Of a DNA stretch of 64,000 bases, positions 40,254 to 49,272 are shown in pieces. Both the position numbers and the translations under genes were made by a program. Position 1 is the first letter of the stretch. Each line of letters begins with the position of its first letter. This stretch comes from Marinomonas profundimaris (GTDB lineage Bacteria; Pseudomonadota; Gammaproteobacteria; Pseudomonadales; Marinomonadaceae): contig NZ_AYOZ01000008.1 of NCBI RefSeq assembly GCF_000508165.1, forward strand, positions 1-64,000, given 5' to 3'. The notes below the pieces were generated by a model. That model did no database searches and had not been told where the DNA came from. It saw only the letters and a program-made list of their open reading frames with translations.

Positions 40254-40733
40254 ATGACAAAATCAAACCAATCACCTATCAAAGCAATCATTCGTGGGAC
40301 CTGCAACAACCAAACCCAGATTGGCACATGGAGCGCCATCATTGAAGACGACACAAAGTACTTAGAAATAGCAAATAGACACCGCCAAACAACAAATATA
40401 GAGATGGAGCTTGTAGCTTCACTAAAGGTATTACAGAGTCTTGAAAAATATTCAGGGCGGTCTATATCAATCGTGACCACAAGTGATTATCTAATCAATG
40501 GCGTAACTGAATGGTTCACAAAATGGCAATCAAAGGGATGGCGTAACGCGAGTAACAAGCCCGTCACCCACAAAGACAAATGGCAGGAACTCAAGAAGCT
40601 ATCAGACAAGCTCAACATACAGTGGTGCAAGCTAAGTAAAGACGAAGAGACCAAGGCTCAATACAATTTGATATGTATATCAGATGAAGCCTTAAACAGT
40701 GGTCATGCAAAGAACATTATTCAAAAGCAATGA
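40254..40733 (+). CDS. RNase H-like protein, probably catalytically altered
   Basis: The 159 residues align along their length with bacterial RNase HI. ETRTTNNRMEL-type is seen as RQTTNIEMELVASLKVL, and the basic handle region as NGVTEWFTKWQSKGW with NKPVTHKDKWQELKKL. The DEDD active site is damaged. The first aspartate position reads IIRGTC (Arg), and the third reads VTTSDYL (Thr for Asp). The glutamate of MELVA is kept, and a final SDEAL may keep the last aspartate. A binding-only role on RNA-DNA hybrids is possible. AAGGAG lies 10 bases before the chosen ATG. Confidence 0.78.
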   Translation: MTKSNQSPIKAIIRGTCNNQTQIGTWSAIIEDDTKYLEIANRHRQTTNIEMELVASLKVLQSLEKYSGRSISIVTTSDYLINGVTEWFTKWQSKGWRNASNKPVTHKDKWQELKKLSDKLNIQWCKLSKDEETKAQYNLICISDEALNSGHAKNIIQKQ

Positions 40734-40774
40734 CACCTAACTTTATAGCCTAAGACTAGATAACAGTAGGACTT

Positions 40775-40915
40775 AGTGAGATGACTTAGTCTATTTATAT
40801 TCATATATATTTATTCATAACCAAGCTTATTACACAGCGTCTTACTTAGAGCATTACATGGCGTATTACTTATAGTCCCCCCTATACTCATTAACTAGTC
40901 ACTTAGAGATTTCCA
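40775..40915. repeat. Direct repeat upstream of the polymerase-like gene, copy 1
   Basis: This copy runs from AGTGAGATGACTTAGTCTA through an AT-rich stretch (ATATTCATATA...TTATTCATAA) to ACTCATTAACTAGTCACTTA and GAGATTTCCA. The second copy at 40960-41072 is shorter by internal gaps. ACTTAG occurs several times within each. The pair may be an origin or an iteron-type control region for the next gene. Confidence 0.8.
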
Positions 40916-40959
40916 ATCTTACCTATCGAAGTTCATCGACTTTACCAACAGTAACGCCT

Positions 40960-41072
40960 AGTGAGATGACTTAGTCTATGTATATTCATATATTTATTCA
41001 TAACTAAGCGTCTTGCTGAGCGCCTTACTCATAGCCCCCCATACTCATTAACTAGTCACTTAGAGATTTCCA
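40960..41072. repeat. Direct repeat upstream of the polymerase-like gene, copy 2
   Basis: This copy ends directly at the start codon of the polymerase-like gene (ATG at 41074). The distance between copies and the AT-rich middle fit a replication or autoregulatory site. The 45 bases between the copies show nothing else. Confidence 0.8.
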
Positions 41073-41073
41073 C

Positions 41074-42408
41074 ATGACCCCTACCCCAAACAACCTTCAA
41101 CTAAACCATCAATGGACATCAGCCCTTGCTAATCCACTAGCTGAAAGCTCATCAGATATATTCACCTTCACGCCAAACCATACAATCGGCCTAGATGGCA
41201 ACCCCGTAACAACTCTCTTTAAGGAGCTTTTCCCAGACACAACAAATAGAAACGCCAAAGCAACCAGACAAGCCTTACAGACCCTCATACTATGCCTTTG
41301 TCAGTCCATAGAGCATATGCGTCCACCAACAACAGGCTTTACACACAGCCGAACCAATACGCGCACCAAGCTTGCAGAGCGCTATAAAACCAACAACTAC
41401 AACGCTGAAATATTTACTCGTGTACTTGATAGGATGGGAGAGGCTGGCTTTGTAACACAGCATATGGGCTTTCGCGGAAAAGGCCACAGCAAAGGCCTAG
41501 CAACACTTTTTGTCCCCACCAATTTATTTTGCAAGTGGATTCATGAGCACAGAGCGGCACTCTCACCAACTCAGTTCATGGAATATAGAGAACTAGTCAT
41601 ACTAAAGGACACCAATAAACGGCTCAAAGAGTACTCTGAATCAGACTTCATTGAAGCAATGCGTCGACGCATTAGAGAGGGTAACAAGCTCAGACAACAG
41701 CACAGGTGGCGTTACATTCCATTAGATAAAACTTATTGGCATGCCTCTATCAATACCCGCAAAGCAAAAAGAGAATATTGTCATTACGTCGAAGGTCTCA
41801 ACCCATTCAAAGAGCTTAATAGAGAAGACCTTGAATGCGTTCGTATCTTTAGCGAAGACTTTAAGTCTGCGGGACGCTTCTTCTGCTCAGCACAAAACCT
41901 AAGTAAGCATGAGCGCGCCACACTAACAATTGACGACAGGCCGACAGTAGAGATAGATCTAAAGAGCCTACATCCAAGGCTACTGTATAATCTAAATGGC
42001 CTTGAAGCGCCTGAGGACTGCTATGCTGCCGACACAATAGAACAACGCAGACTGAACAAAAGAATTAGCATGTTTGTATTAAATTGTGCATCTCACAATG
42101 AAGCTCGCAAGGCCTTAATGTCAGACCAGATAATATCTTCTCAGAAGGCACAGGAAGCGATAGAAGCCTTTATAAGTCGCCATAAACCTATCGCCAACAA
42201 CTTCTTCAAAAGAGCGTGGACTGAATTACAGCACGTTGAGAGCCGAATAACTGACAGCGCCCTCGCACAGTGCCATATCAGGGATATTCCAGTCTTACCA
42301 GTGCATGACAGCTACATTGTCGAAACCAAACACGCTTTCAAAATGATGGATATAATCATATCAACATACAAGAAAATCACAGGGTTCAACCCCGTTGTAG
42401 CATTTTGA
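41074..42408 (+). CDS. Family A DNA polymerase-like protein with winged-helix front
   Basis: This 444-residue protein carries the three palm and finger motifs of family A polymerases. Motif A is VEIDLKSLHPRLLYN, with D295 for the metal aspartate and the arginine of DYSQIELR. Motif B has R325 and K329 in RRLNKRISMFVLN, matching the O-helix RxxxK. Motif C is VLPVHDSYIVET, with D412 and Ser where Pol I has Glu. No exonuclease domain is present. Residues 90-155 look like a winged helix (AEIFTRVLDRMGEAGFVTQH). I infer an element-borne replication protein. The start has only a weak GAG site. The family assignment is by motif reading only. Confidence 0.7.
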   Translation: MTPTPNNLQLNHQWTSALANPLAESSSDIFTFTPNHTIGLDGNPVTTLFKELFPDTTNRNAKATRQALQTLILCLCQSIEHMRPPTTGFTHSRTNTRTKLAERYKTNNYNAEIFTRVLDRMGEAGFVTQHMGFRGKGHSKGLATLFVPTNLFCKWIHEHRAALSPTQFMEYRELVILKDTNKRLKEYSESDFIEAMRRRIREGNKLRQQHRWRYIPLDKTYWHASINTRKAKREYCHYVEGLNPFKELNREDLECVRIFSEDFKSAGRFFCSAQNLSKHERATLTIDDRPTVEIDLKSLHPRLLYNLNGLEAPEDCYAADTIEQRRLNKRISMFVLNCASHNEARKALMSDQIISSQKAQEAIEAFISRHKPIANNFFKRAWTELQHVESRITDSALAQCHIRDIPVLPVHDSYIVETKHAFKMMDIIISTYKKITGFNPVVAF

Positions 42409-42442
42409 TATCAGCACAATAAGTAGCATAAAGTACAGCCAA

Positions 42443-43738
42443 TCACACACCATACTGGACAACATCGACCACTTTAAGCACGTCTTTCAATTGGAAAGTA
42501 TGGGTGTATCTGTCTGTTTGACCAGCCCCTCGTTTCTCATGCCCTACTACCTGTTGCACAAGCACATTAGTCACCCCTGCCGCTCTCGCTTTGGTAATAA
42601 AAGTATGCCTTAACGAATGGAAAACCAACCGCTCCCCGTGGTCACTAAGCTTCGTATCGATGATAGTGTTAAAGAGGCCTGTTACCCTATTAGGGTCACG
42701 ATGAGCCGTCTCAAACAGTGTATGACTTCCACTATCAACCCATTTAAGCAGACCTAACTTAATAAGCTCATCATGAATCGGAACAGAACGCCTAGCCGCC
42801 TTTGTCTTGCCCTCCTTTATAACAAAGTAAAAACGCTGCGTGTCGCTACAGAACTTAAAGTCATCCTTTGTCAGTCCTGCAATCTCACCACGTCGCGCCC
42901 CAGTGTATATAGCCATCATGAAGAACCATTTAAACCATTCAGGCTTTTGAGTCAGCTTACCAACAAGACCCCTTACCTCAGAATCACTCAAACAGCCGTA
43001 TCGATTATTGTCATATTCCCACTTAAGACCTTCTGTAGGTGACAGCTCGATAACCTCTCGCTCTTGCTTCAAGTAACGATTAAATAAGCCCTGACATAGC
43101 TTTAGATGCTCTTTCACATACTTACTAGACACTCTATCTTCATCAGGAATAACAAGCTCTTTGAGCGCCTCTAAAGGCATCTTACCGTAGCCCTTCTTAT
43201 TACGTTGAGGCAAGCCAGAAATGCCACCTAAGGCCTCTCTGAGACTACGCTTCGTAATAGACGTTATAGAGACATTCCCCAAGAACAAACGAAGGTTTTG
43301 ATACATTCTGTCATAGTCTTTCGCCTGCTTATCTGTCCAACGCTTCCAAGCGACAAAGTCACCCCATGCCTTATCTAGCTTCATTCCACCACCTTTGGCA
43401 GGACTGCTTTTTGAAGGCTGAGTAGGTACAGAAGCAATTGAGGCGAACTTTGAGTCAACCCAAGCAGCCACCTCTCGACCGAAGTTAGACAGCTTATGAC
43501 AAATTGATAGCGCCTGTTGCTGTGTGTGGCAGTTCATAAGGAGTTTGATTAGACGGAACTTATCGCCAACCATGGCAATAGCGTCAGACAACGAGTCTGT
43601 ACGGAGACTACGCTTAATTTCACGAGGTAAGGATGGACATAAAGCCCTAAGACGCGGAGGAATAACAATGCGAAAGTAGTAAGTTTTCCCTCTGAGAAAT
43701 ACATGAGGGTAGCGCGTTTGTACCAGTTTATGTACCAT
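42443..43738 (-). CDS. int: Tyrosine-type site-specific integrase
   Basis: This 431-residue integrase is the likely enzyme for entry into and exit from rnpB. The N-terminus has HVFLRGKTYYFRIVIPPRLR, a front domain common in such integrases, then a SAM-like core-binding domain (about 120-240). The catalytic residues are the arginine in TGARRGEIAGL, H374 and R377 in FHSLRHTFI, the histidine in QQVVGHEKR and the nucleophile Y411 in DRYTHTFQL. The start codon lies beside the right arm-type repeats, so it may repress itself. It converges with the polymerase-like gene. Confidence 0.95.
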   Translation of the reverse strand: MVHKLVQTRYPHVFLRGKTYYFRIVIPPRLRALCPSLPREIKRSLRTDSLSDAIAMVGDKFRLIKLLMNCHTQQQALSICHKLSNFGREVAAWVDSKFASIASVPTQPSKSSPAKGGGMKLDKAWGDFVAWKRWTDKQAKDYDRMYQNLRLFLGNVSITSITKRSLREALGGISGLPQRNKKGYGKMPLEALKELVIPDEDRVSSKYVKEHLKLCQGLFNRYLKQEREVIELSPTEGLKWEYDNNRYGCLSDSEVRGLVGKLTQKPEWFKWFFMMAIYTGARRGEIAGLTKDDFKFCSDTQRFYFVIKEGKTKAARRSVPIHDELIKLGLLKWVDSGSHTLFETAHRDPNRVTGLFNTIIDTKLSDHGERLVFHSLRHTFITKARAAGVTNVLVQQVVGHEKRGAGQTDRYTHTFQLKDVLKVVDVVQYGV

Positions 43739-43748
43739 AAGTTCGAAC
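43719..43748 (+). promoter_or_regulatory. Candidate integrase arm-type sites, right end
   Basis: TGTACCA occurs at 43719-43725 and 43731-43737, followed by AAGTTCGAAC at 43739-43748. It mirrors the left-end set in order and direction. It covers the integrase start codon and ribosome site, which would allow self-control. Confidence 0.55.
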
Positions 43749-43796
43749 CTTATTAAAAAGGTCGTAACTCATTGATAAACAAGCAAAAAATAGTGT

Positions 43797-44143
43797 GCAA
43801 GTTGGCCGATAAGCCGGGTTCTGTCGTGAACAGTCAGTCATCTAATACGTACATCCCTGCACGTCTTTAGCAACCTACCCGTACGCAGCTCGGGTCACGC
43901 CAAAGAGGTCGGATTTGGTCTTGCTTCAAGTGGGGTTTACCTTGCCACGAACTGTTACCAGTCGCGCGGTGCGCTCTTACCGCACCATTTCAACCTTACC
44001 GGCAGCAAGCTGCTTAGGCGGTTTATTTTCTGCTGCACTTTCCGTAGGCTCACGCCCCCCAGGCGTTACCTGGCACTTTACCCTGCGAAGCCCGGACTTT
44101 CCTCCCCCCAATAAATTGAGCGGCGACTGCCTAGCCAACTTGC
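43797..44143 (-). ncRNA. rnpB: RNase P RNA, full length, with element-derived 3' part
   Basis: This is the catalytic RNA that trims tRNA 5' leaders, type A. On the minus strand it opens GCAAGTTGG, which pairs with the closing CCAACTTGC (P1). It has GGGAGGAAAGTCCGGGC, GCCAGGTAACGCCTGG, GGTAAGAGCGCACC and CAGAACCCGGCTTATC. The 3' 174 nt duplicate the left repeat but carry eight differences. Three fall so that P15 reads GACCTC against GCGTAC with three mismatched pairs, and CCAAATAGG and GATGAATGACTG are altered. It is the only full copy in this window, so it is probably functional. Confidence 0.93.
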
Positions 44144-44218
44144 GAGGCGCATATTACTTATCTAAAGAGACAATAACAAGCGCTTTCTTGAGTACAGAAA
44201 AAATAACAAATAAAAGCA

Positions 44219-45526
44219 TTAAACCATTGGCAACTGAAAACACACCTCTAAGCCACCCTCTTCGCGATTTCGAGCCGTAATCAGCCCTTTATGCGCACGA
44301 ATAATACGCTGAGAAATCGTAAGACCAACGCCAAAACCACCACTATTTGCCTCCCTTGCTTCCGAGGAACGATAGAAGGCATGAAATATTTTTTCCAGCT
44401 TATCATCTGACACACCAGGCCCATTATCTCTTACGTAAATCAAGGCAAAACCAGATCTCTCCTGAGTTTCAACCTCGATAACACCGCCATTACCCGCGTA
44501 GAAACACGCATTGCGCAACACATTTTCTATCGCATGCCGTAACTGAAGAGGATCACCCAAAAGAACCTTTGGCACTCGCCCCGTCTTAACAACAGAAATC
44601 CCCTTAAGCTGACTTTCAAAACTGACATCTTCAACAATATCACCAAGCCACTCCTGAAGATCCATTTCCTCCTTAATAAGGGATGCCGCCTCCAACCGAC
44701 TTAACGTCAATACCTGCCCAATCAACTCGTCAAGCTCATGAAGCTCCGTACGAATTCGGCACAAATAACCTTTTTGCGATTCGATTGCGTATTTGTCTTC
44801 AGCAATGGTCAACGCCACTTCAATTCTTGCCAACGGCGTCCTAAGCTCATGCGAAACATCTCGCATCAAACGCTCTTTTGAAGACAAAAGCGTTTCGATC
44901 CTAACCGCCATTTCGTTAAATTCACGCGCCAATTTACCAACAGCATCGCTTCTTCGAGCCAACTTATTCTCAACCCTTGCCGCCATATCACCCTGACCAA
45001 AGGATCGAGCAACACGCTGCAACTTCAACAAAGGCCCTAATAACCAATACGCCAACACACCACTAGAAACCAGCAAACCCAACAAAGAAAAACCAACAAC
45101 AGCACCTGGCGCCAAGGAATCAATTTCGGGGTTAGGTTTAAAAATCAGCAAATACTGGACATTATTACCACCTATGACCTGGATAAACTGACTGTGTAAA
45201 AAATCCGCCGCCGGCCGCCCCGTTTCGCTCGGCGTGTTTTGCTCACGAAAATTACGCGGCAAAGACTTAAGAAGAGGTCGACCATTTTCCTGATATAAAT
45301 AAATACTGCCAGACAGCCTTTTCTCTGCCTTCTTAGTCTCTTCTTGCAACGAAGTAATACCAAACTTTTCATACCCAGCCACCAACTGAACGCCAACATC
45401 ACCCAGCACATCAGCCGACACCTGATTACGCTTCTGAATAAACTGAACCATCCCCAAACCGATGCTAACCACAACGATATTGGACAGCAGCACAACCAGA
45501 AACACCCGCAGAAAAGTATTCTTCAT
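44219..45526 (-). CDS. cpxA: CpxA-like sensor histidine kinase
   Basis: This 435-residue membrane sensor kinase has two membrane helices (about 7-28 and 150-175) around a periplasmic domain, then a HAMP segment (LLKLQRVARSFGQGDMAARV). The phosphorylated histidine lies in RLMRDVSHELRTPLARIEVAL, and the ATP lid motifs are RNACFYAG, VRDNGPGVSD and GGFGVGLTISQRII. It lies 6 bases after a CpxR-like regulator. The Cpx system senses envelope stress in E. coli. The name is inferred from the regulator's similarity and the H box, and no cpxP gene is visible. Confidence 0.82.
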   Translation of the reverse strand: MKNTFLRVFLVVLLSNIVVVSIGLGMVQFIQKRNQVSADVLGDVGVQLVAGYEKFGITSLQEETKKAEKRLSGSIYLYQENGRPLLKSLPRNFREQNTPSETGRPAADFLHSQFIQVIGGNNVQYLLIFKPNPEIDSLAPGAVVGFSLLGLLVSSGVLAYWLLGPLLKLQRVARSFGQGDMAARVENKLARRSDAVGKLAREFNEMAVRIETLLSSKERLMRDVSHELRTPLARIEVALTIAEDKYAIESQKGYLCRIRTELHELDELIGQVLTLSRLEAASLIKEEMDLQEWLGDIVEDVSFESQLKGISVVKTGRVPKVLLGDPLQLRHAIENVLRNACFYAGNGGVIEVETQERSGFALIYVRDNGPGVSDDKLEKIFHAFYRSSEAREANSGGFGVGLTISQRIIRAHKGLITARNREEGGLEVCFQLPMV

Positions 45527-45532
45527 AAAAAA

Positions 45533-46231
45533 CTAAGCACCTTGCTCATTTGAGACAAAAATATAACCAACACCACGCACTGTCTTGATACGAGGATCAC
45601 CACCTTCTAAATTACCGATTTTTTTACGCAAATTACTAATATGCATATCCAGACTACGATCATACATAGTCAACTTTCGACCCAGCGCTTTTTCAGAAAG
45701 TTCCTGCTTCGTCAACACCTGACCTGGCGTCATCAACATGCATTCTAACAAGGTATATTCTGACGTCGTCAATTCAACCAACTCACCCTCCAAATAGACG
45801 GTGCGATCTTTACGGCGCAGCAAGACACCAGACAGCTCTATATCAGCGGTAGGATCGTCTTCACGCTCTTGGCTCGCTCTTCGCAAAATGGCTTTTATTC
45901 GAGCCAATAGCTCTCGCGGATTAAAAGGCTTGGATAAATAATCGTCTGCTCCCATTTCTAGACCAAGTATGCGATCAATATCATCCCCTTTTGCCGTCAA
46001 CATAATGACAGGCACCGCACTTTTATTACGAATCTGCTTTAGGGTTTCAAAACCATCCAGCTCAGGCATCATCACATCAAGAATAATAATGTCTGGCATA
46101 TCTGCAGCCATAAGTTCCAGCGCTTCACGCCCATTCCAAGCATGTGCAACCTCATAACCCTCGCCATCAAAATATTCCTTAATCAGATCCGATAAACGAG
46201 CATCATCGTCAGCAAGCAATAACTTAACCAT
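45533..46231 (-). CDS. cpxR: CpxR-like OmpR-family response regulator
   Basis: The 232 residues carry a receiver domain (LLLADDDARLSDLIKEYF, phospho-aspartate in IIILDVMMPELDG, VIMLTAKGDD, YLSKPFNPRELLARI). A winged-helix output domain follows (LTTSEYTLLECMLMTPGQV, DRSLDMHISNLRKKIG, KTVRGVGYIFV). The pattern is close to E. coli CpxR, including the DRVLGLE-like DRILGLEMGADDYL. I chose the ATG at 46231, with GAGGGA upstream. An upstream ATG would add 19 unrelated residues. The neighbouring kinase is its likely partner. Confidence 0.87.
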   Translation of the reverse strand: MVKLLLADDDARLSDLIKEYFDGEGYEVAHAWNGREALELMAADMPDIIILDVMMPELDGFETLKQIRNKSAVPVIMLTAKGDDIDRILGLEMGADDYLSKPFNPRELLARIKAILRRASQEREDDPTADIELSGVLLRRKDRTVYLEGELVELTTSEYTLLECMLMTPGQVLTKQELSEKALGRKLTMYDRSLDMHISNLRKKIGNLEGGDPRIKTVRGVGYIFVSNEQGA

Positions 46232-46385
46232 AAATATTCCCTCTCTTATTCCATTGTTTAGCTGGCAATCACACCGCCATAAATTCAATTGTAAATATTA
46301 CCTTAGCGCCAGACAAACTCCGCCCCCTCTTTTCACTCTATTTACAAAGAATGCAGATATGGTGAATTTAGTTACCTAGAAAAAC

Positions 46386-46411
46386 AAAAAAAGCCGCAAA
46401 AAGCGGCTTTT
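46386..46411 (-). terminator. Rho-independent terminator after purA
   Basis: On the minus strand AAGCCGC/GCGGCTT with a TTTTT loop is followed by T7. It lies 24 bases past the purA stop and closes the purA group ahead of cpxR. Confidence 0.92.
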
Positions 46412-46434
46412 CAAACTTATTTGTAACGCGAAAC

Positions 46435-47748
<1,314 letters not shown>

Positions 47749-47777
47749 TTAGATAGTTCTTAAAGAAAAGTCTCGTT

Positions 47778-48947
47778 TTAAACCGGCATCAACTGCCAAT
47801 TCTCACCAACAAAATCGAGTTTGAAATCAGCATCCCCAGCATAAAGATCATCTAAGACCTCAACAACTCGGTACCCTTCCGCCCTCAAAGCATTCGCTTT
47901 TTTCCAAAGCGCATCACTAGAGCAAATTGGCGACAATACCGTTTTTGGCTTATTAACAACGACATCCGTCAACGCCACCAAAGCCTTAACATCCGTACTA
48001 AAACCTGTCGCAGGTCGAGAACGACCAAACACCTGCCCAATATTGTTATAACGACCGCCGCGAGCAATCGCATTACCATGACCTGGAACATAAGCAGCAA
48101 ACACAACACCCGTGTGGTAGCTGTAAGAAACCAAATCACTTAAATCAAAGTGCAGCCCAACACTAGGAAAGCGCTGACAAATAGCATCACTTACTTTCTG
48201 CAACAAGACAATGGCATCACGAATAGATGCATTTACCTCACCAAGTAAAGCGGTCGCACGAGGCAGCACATCTTTACCACCACACAAACGAGGCAAACTC
48301 ACCAGCCACAGCTTTTGAACATCCTGCAAATCAAGCGCTTCAACATATCGATCAAGTTCAGGTAAATCTTTCGCTTTATACAGCTCAACCAATTTACCCT
48401 CTTGATCCGCACCAAGCTCGCACGCAGCAAGCACACCACGAACAACATCAACATGCCCAAGATCAAGGACAACACTAGACAAGCCAGCAGTAGACAATGT
48501 CTGCAACATCAAAGACAAGACTTCAACATCACTCTCTACGCCGCCATGACCATAAATTTCTGCACCTAATTGAATAGGGCTACGAGTACCATCCAAGCCT
48601 GCTGGCATTGTTCTTAAAACGCTACCGCAATAACTCAATCGCTGCACACCTTCATCTTTAAGACAATGAGCATCAATACGTGCAACTTGAGATGTAAAAT
48701 CAGCTCGAATCCCTAGAAGCCGACCGGATAACTGGTCAATCACTTTGAATGTTTCAATTTCTAGGTCTGAGCCGGCCCCTGTAAGAAGGGAATCCAAGTA
48801 CTCTAAAAGAGGTGGTATTACTAGATGGTATCCCCAACTTTCATGGAGATTAAGCAGAGTTCTTCTAAGATGTTCGATTTTAGCGGCCTGCTCAGGCAAC
48901 GCTTCATCAACGCCCTCAGGAAGTAACCAGCGATCTGCTAATGACAT
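47778..48947 (-). CDS. hisZ: ATP phosphoribosyltransferase regulatory subunit
   Basis: HisZ is a class II tRNA-synthetase paralogue that binds the short HisG enzyme and lets histidine control it. It does not charge tRNA. The 389 residues begin WLLPEGVDEALPEQAAKIEHL and show LLIPPLLEYLDSLLTG-like PPLLEYLDSLLTGAGSD. IRADFTSQVARIDAHCL and ARGGRYNNIGQVFGRSRPATGF also appear. Its presence implies a short-form hisG elsewhere in the genome. It lies between purA and the DUF2065 gene, an arrangement seen in Pseudomonas-type genomes. Confidence 0.93.
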   Translation of the reverse strand: MSLADRWLLPEGVDEALPEQAAKIEHLRRTLLNLHESWGYHLVIPPLLEYLDSLLTGAGSDLEIETFKVIDQLSGRLLGIRADFTSQVARIDAHCLKDEGVQRLSYCGSVLRTMPAGLDGTRSPIQLGAEIYGHGGVESDVEVLSLMLQTLSTAGLSSVVLDLGHVDVVRGVLAACELGADQEGKLVELYKAKDLPELDRYVEALDLQDVQKLWLVSLPRLCGGKDVLPRATALLGEVNASIRDAIVLLQKVSDAICQRFPSVGLHFDLSDLVSYSYHTGVVFAAYVPGHGNAIARGGRYNNIGQVFGRSRPATGFSTDVKALVALTDVVVNKPKTVLSPICSSDALWKKANALRAEGYRVVEVLDDLYAGDADFKLDFVGENWQLMPV

Positions 48948-48959
48948 TAAATTACCCTC

Positions 48960-49157
48960 TTAGCTTCGTGTCAGCAAAAGAAGCATTAATCCAAGAAACA
49001 TACTAACCGCTCCAAGAATTCGTAAATTCAAATCCGAGCTTGCGATTGCCTTCACCATAATTTCCCTCCAAACATTTGGAACCAAAAAAGGCAAAAAACC
49101 CTCGACGATCAATAAAAGGCTGACGCCAACCAACAGCGACTGCAATAATTCCTGCAT
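48960..49157 (-). CDS. DUF2065 small membrane protein (YjeT-like)
   Basis: This 65-residue protein has two hydrophobic helices (LLVGVSLLLIVEGFLPFLVP and LRILGAVSMFLGLMLLLLT) with WREIMVKAI between them, the DUF2065 pattern. The function is not known. In E. coli the homologue yjeT sits between hflC and purA, and the same place is kept here, so a link to the HflKC membrane complex is possible but not shown. Confidence 0.87.
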   Translation of the reverse strand: MQELLQSLLVGVSLLLIVEGFLPFLVPNVWREIMVKAIASSDLNLRILGAVSMFLGLMLLLLTRS

Positions 49158-49177
49158 AGATTCTCTTTATTTTGACC

Positions 49178-49203
49178 ATTAAAAAACCGGGGCTAGCCCG
49201 GTT
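49178..49203 (-). terminator. Rho-independent terminator after hflC
   Basis: On the minus strand AACCGGG/CCCGGTT with loop CTAGC is followed by a T run. It separates hflC from the DUF2065-hisZ-purA group, which should have its own promoter. Confidence 0.85.
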
Positions 49204-49272
49204 TGTGTAATAGTACCATGTTTCCCATTTTAACAAATAGGCTTCATATACGATTATTGATGAATATCCACC

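Larger units (their letters stand above)
35421..43970. mobile_element. Integrative element inserted in rnpB
   Basis: The element is bounded by 174-bp direct repeats of the rnpB 3' end (35421-35594 and 43797-43970), about 8.38 kb apart. A tyrosine integrase lies at the right end beside the full-length rnpB. This is the usual layout when an element integrates into an RNA gene and restores its 3' end. Cargo and core include a serine recombinase, a degenerate RNase H-like protein, a family A polymerase-like protein, a 245-aa unknown protein and many repeats. No capsid, conjugation or defence gene of known type is evident. It may replicate on its own when excised, or depend on a helper. Confidence 0.9.

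Noticed and set aside
35421-43970. Prophage with structural genes
   Set aside because: No capsid, portal, terminase, tail or lysis gene is seen; size and content fit a small integrative element better.
43915-44280. Plus-strand frame of 121 codons through rnpB
   Set aside because: It is antisense to the RNase P RNA and the kinase end; low likelihood of being a gene.
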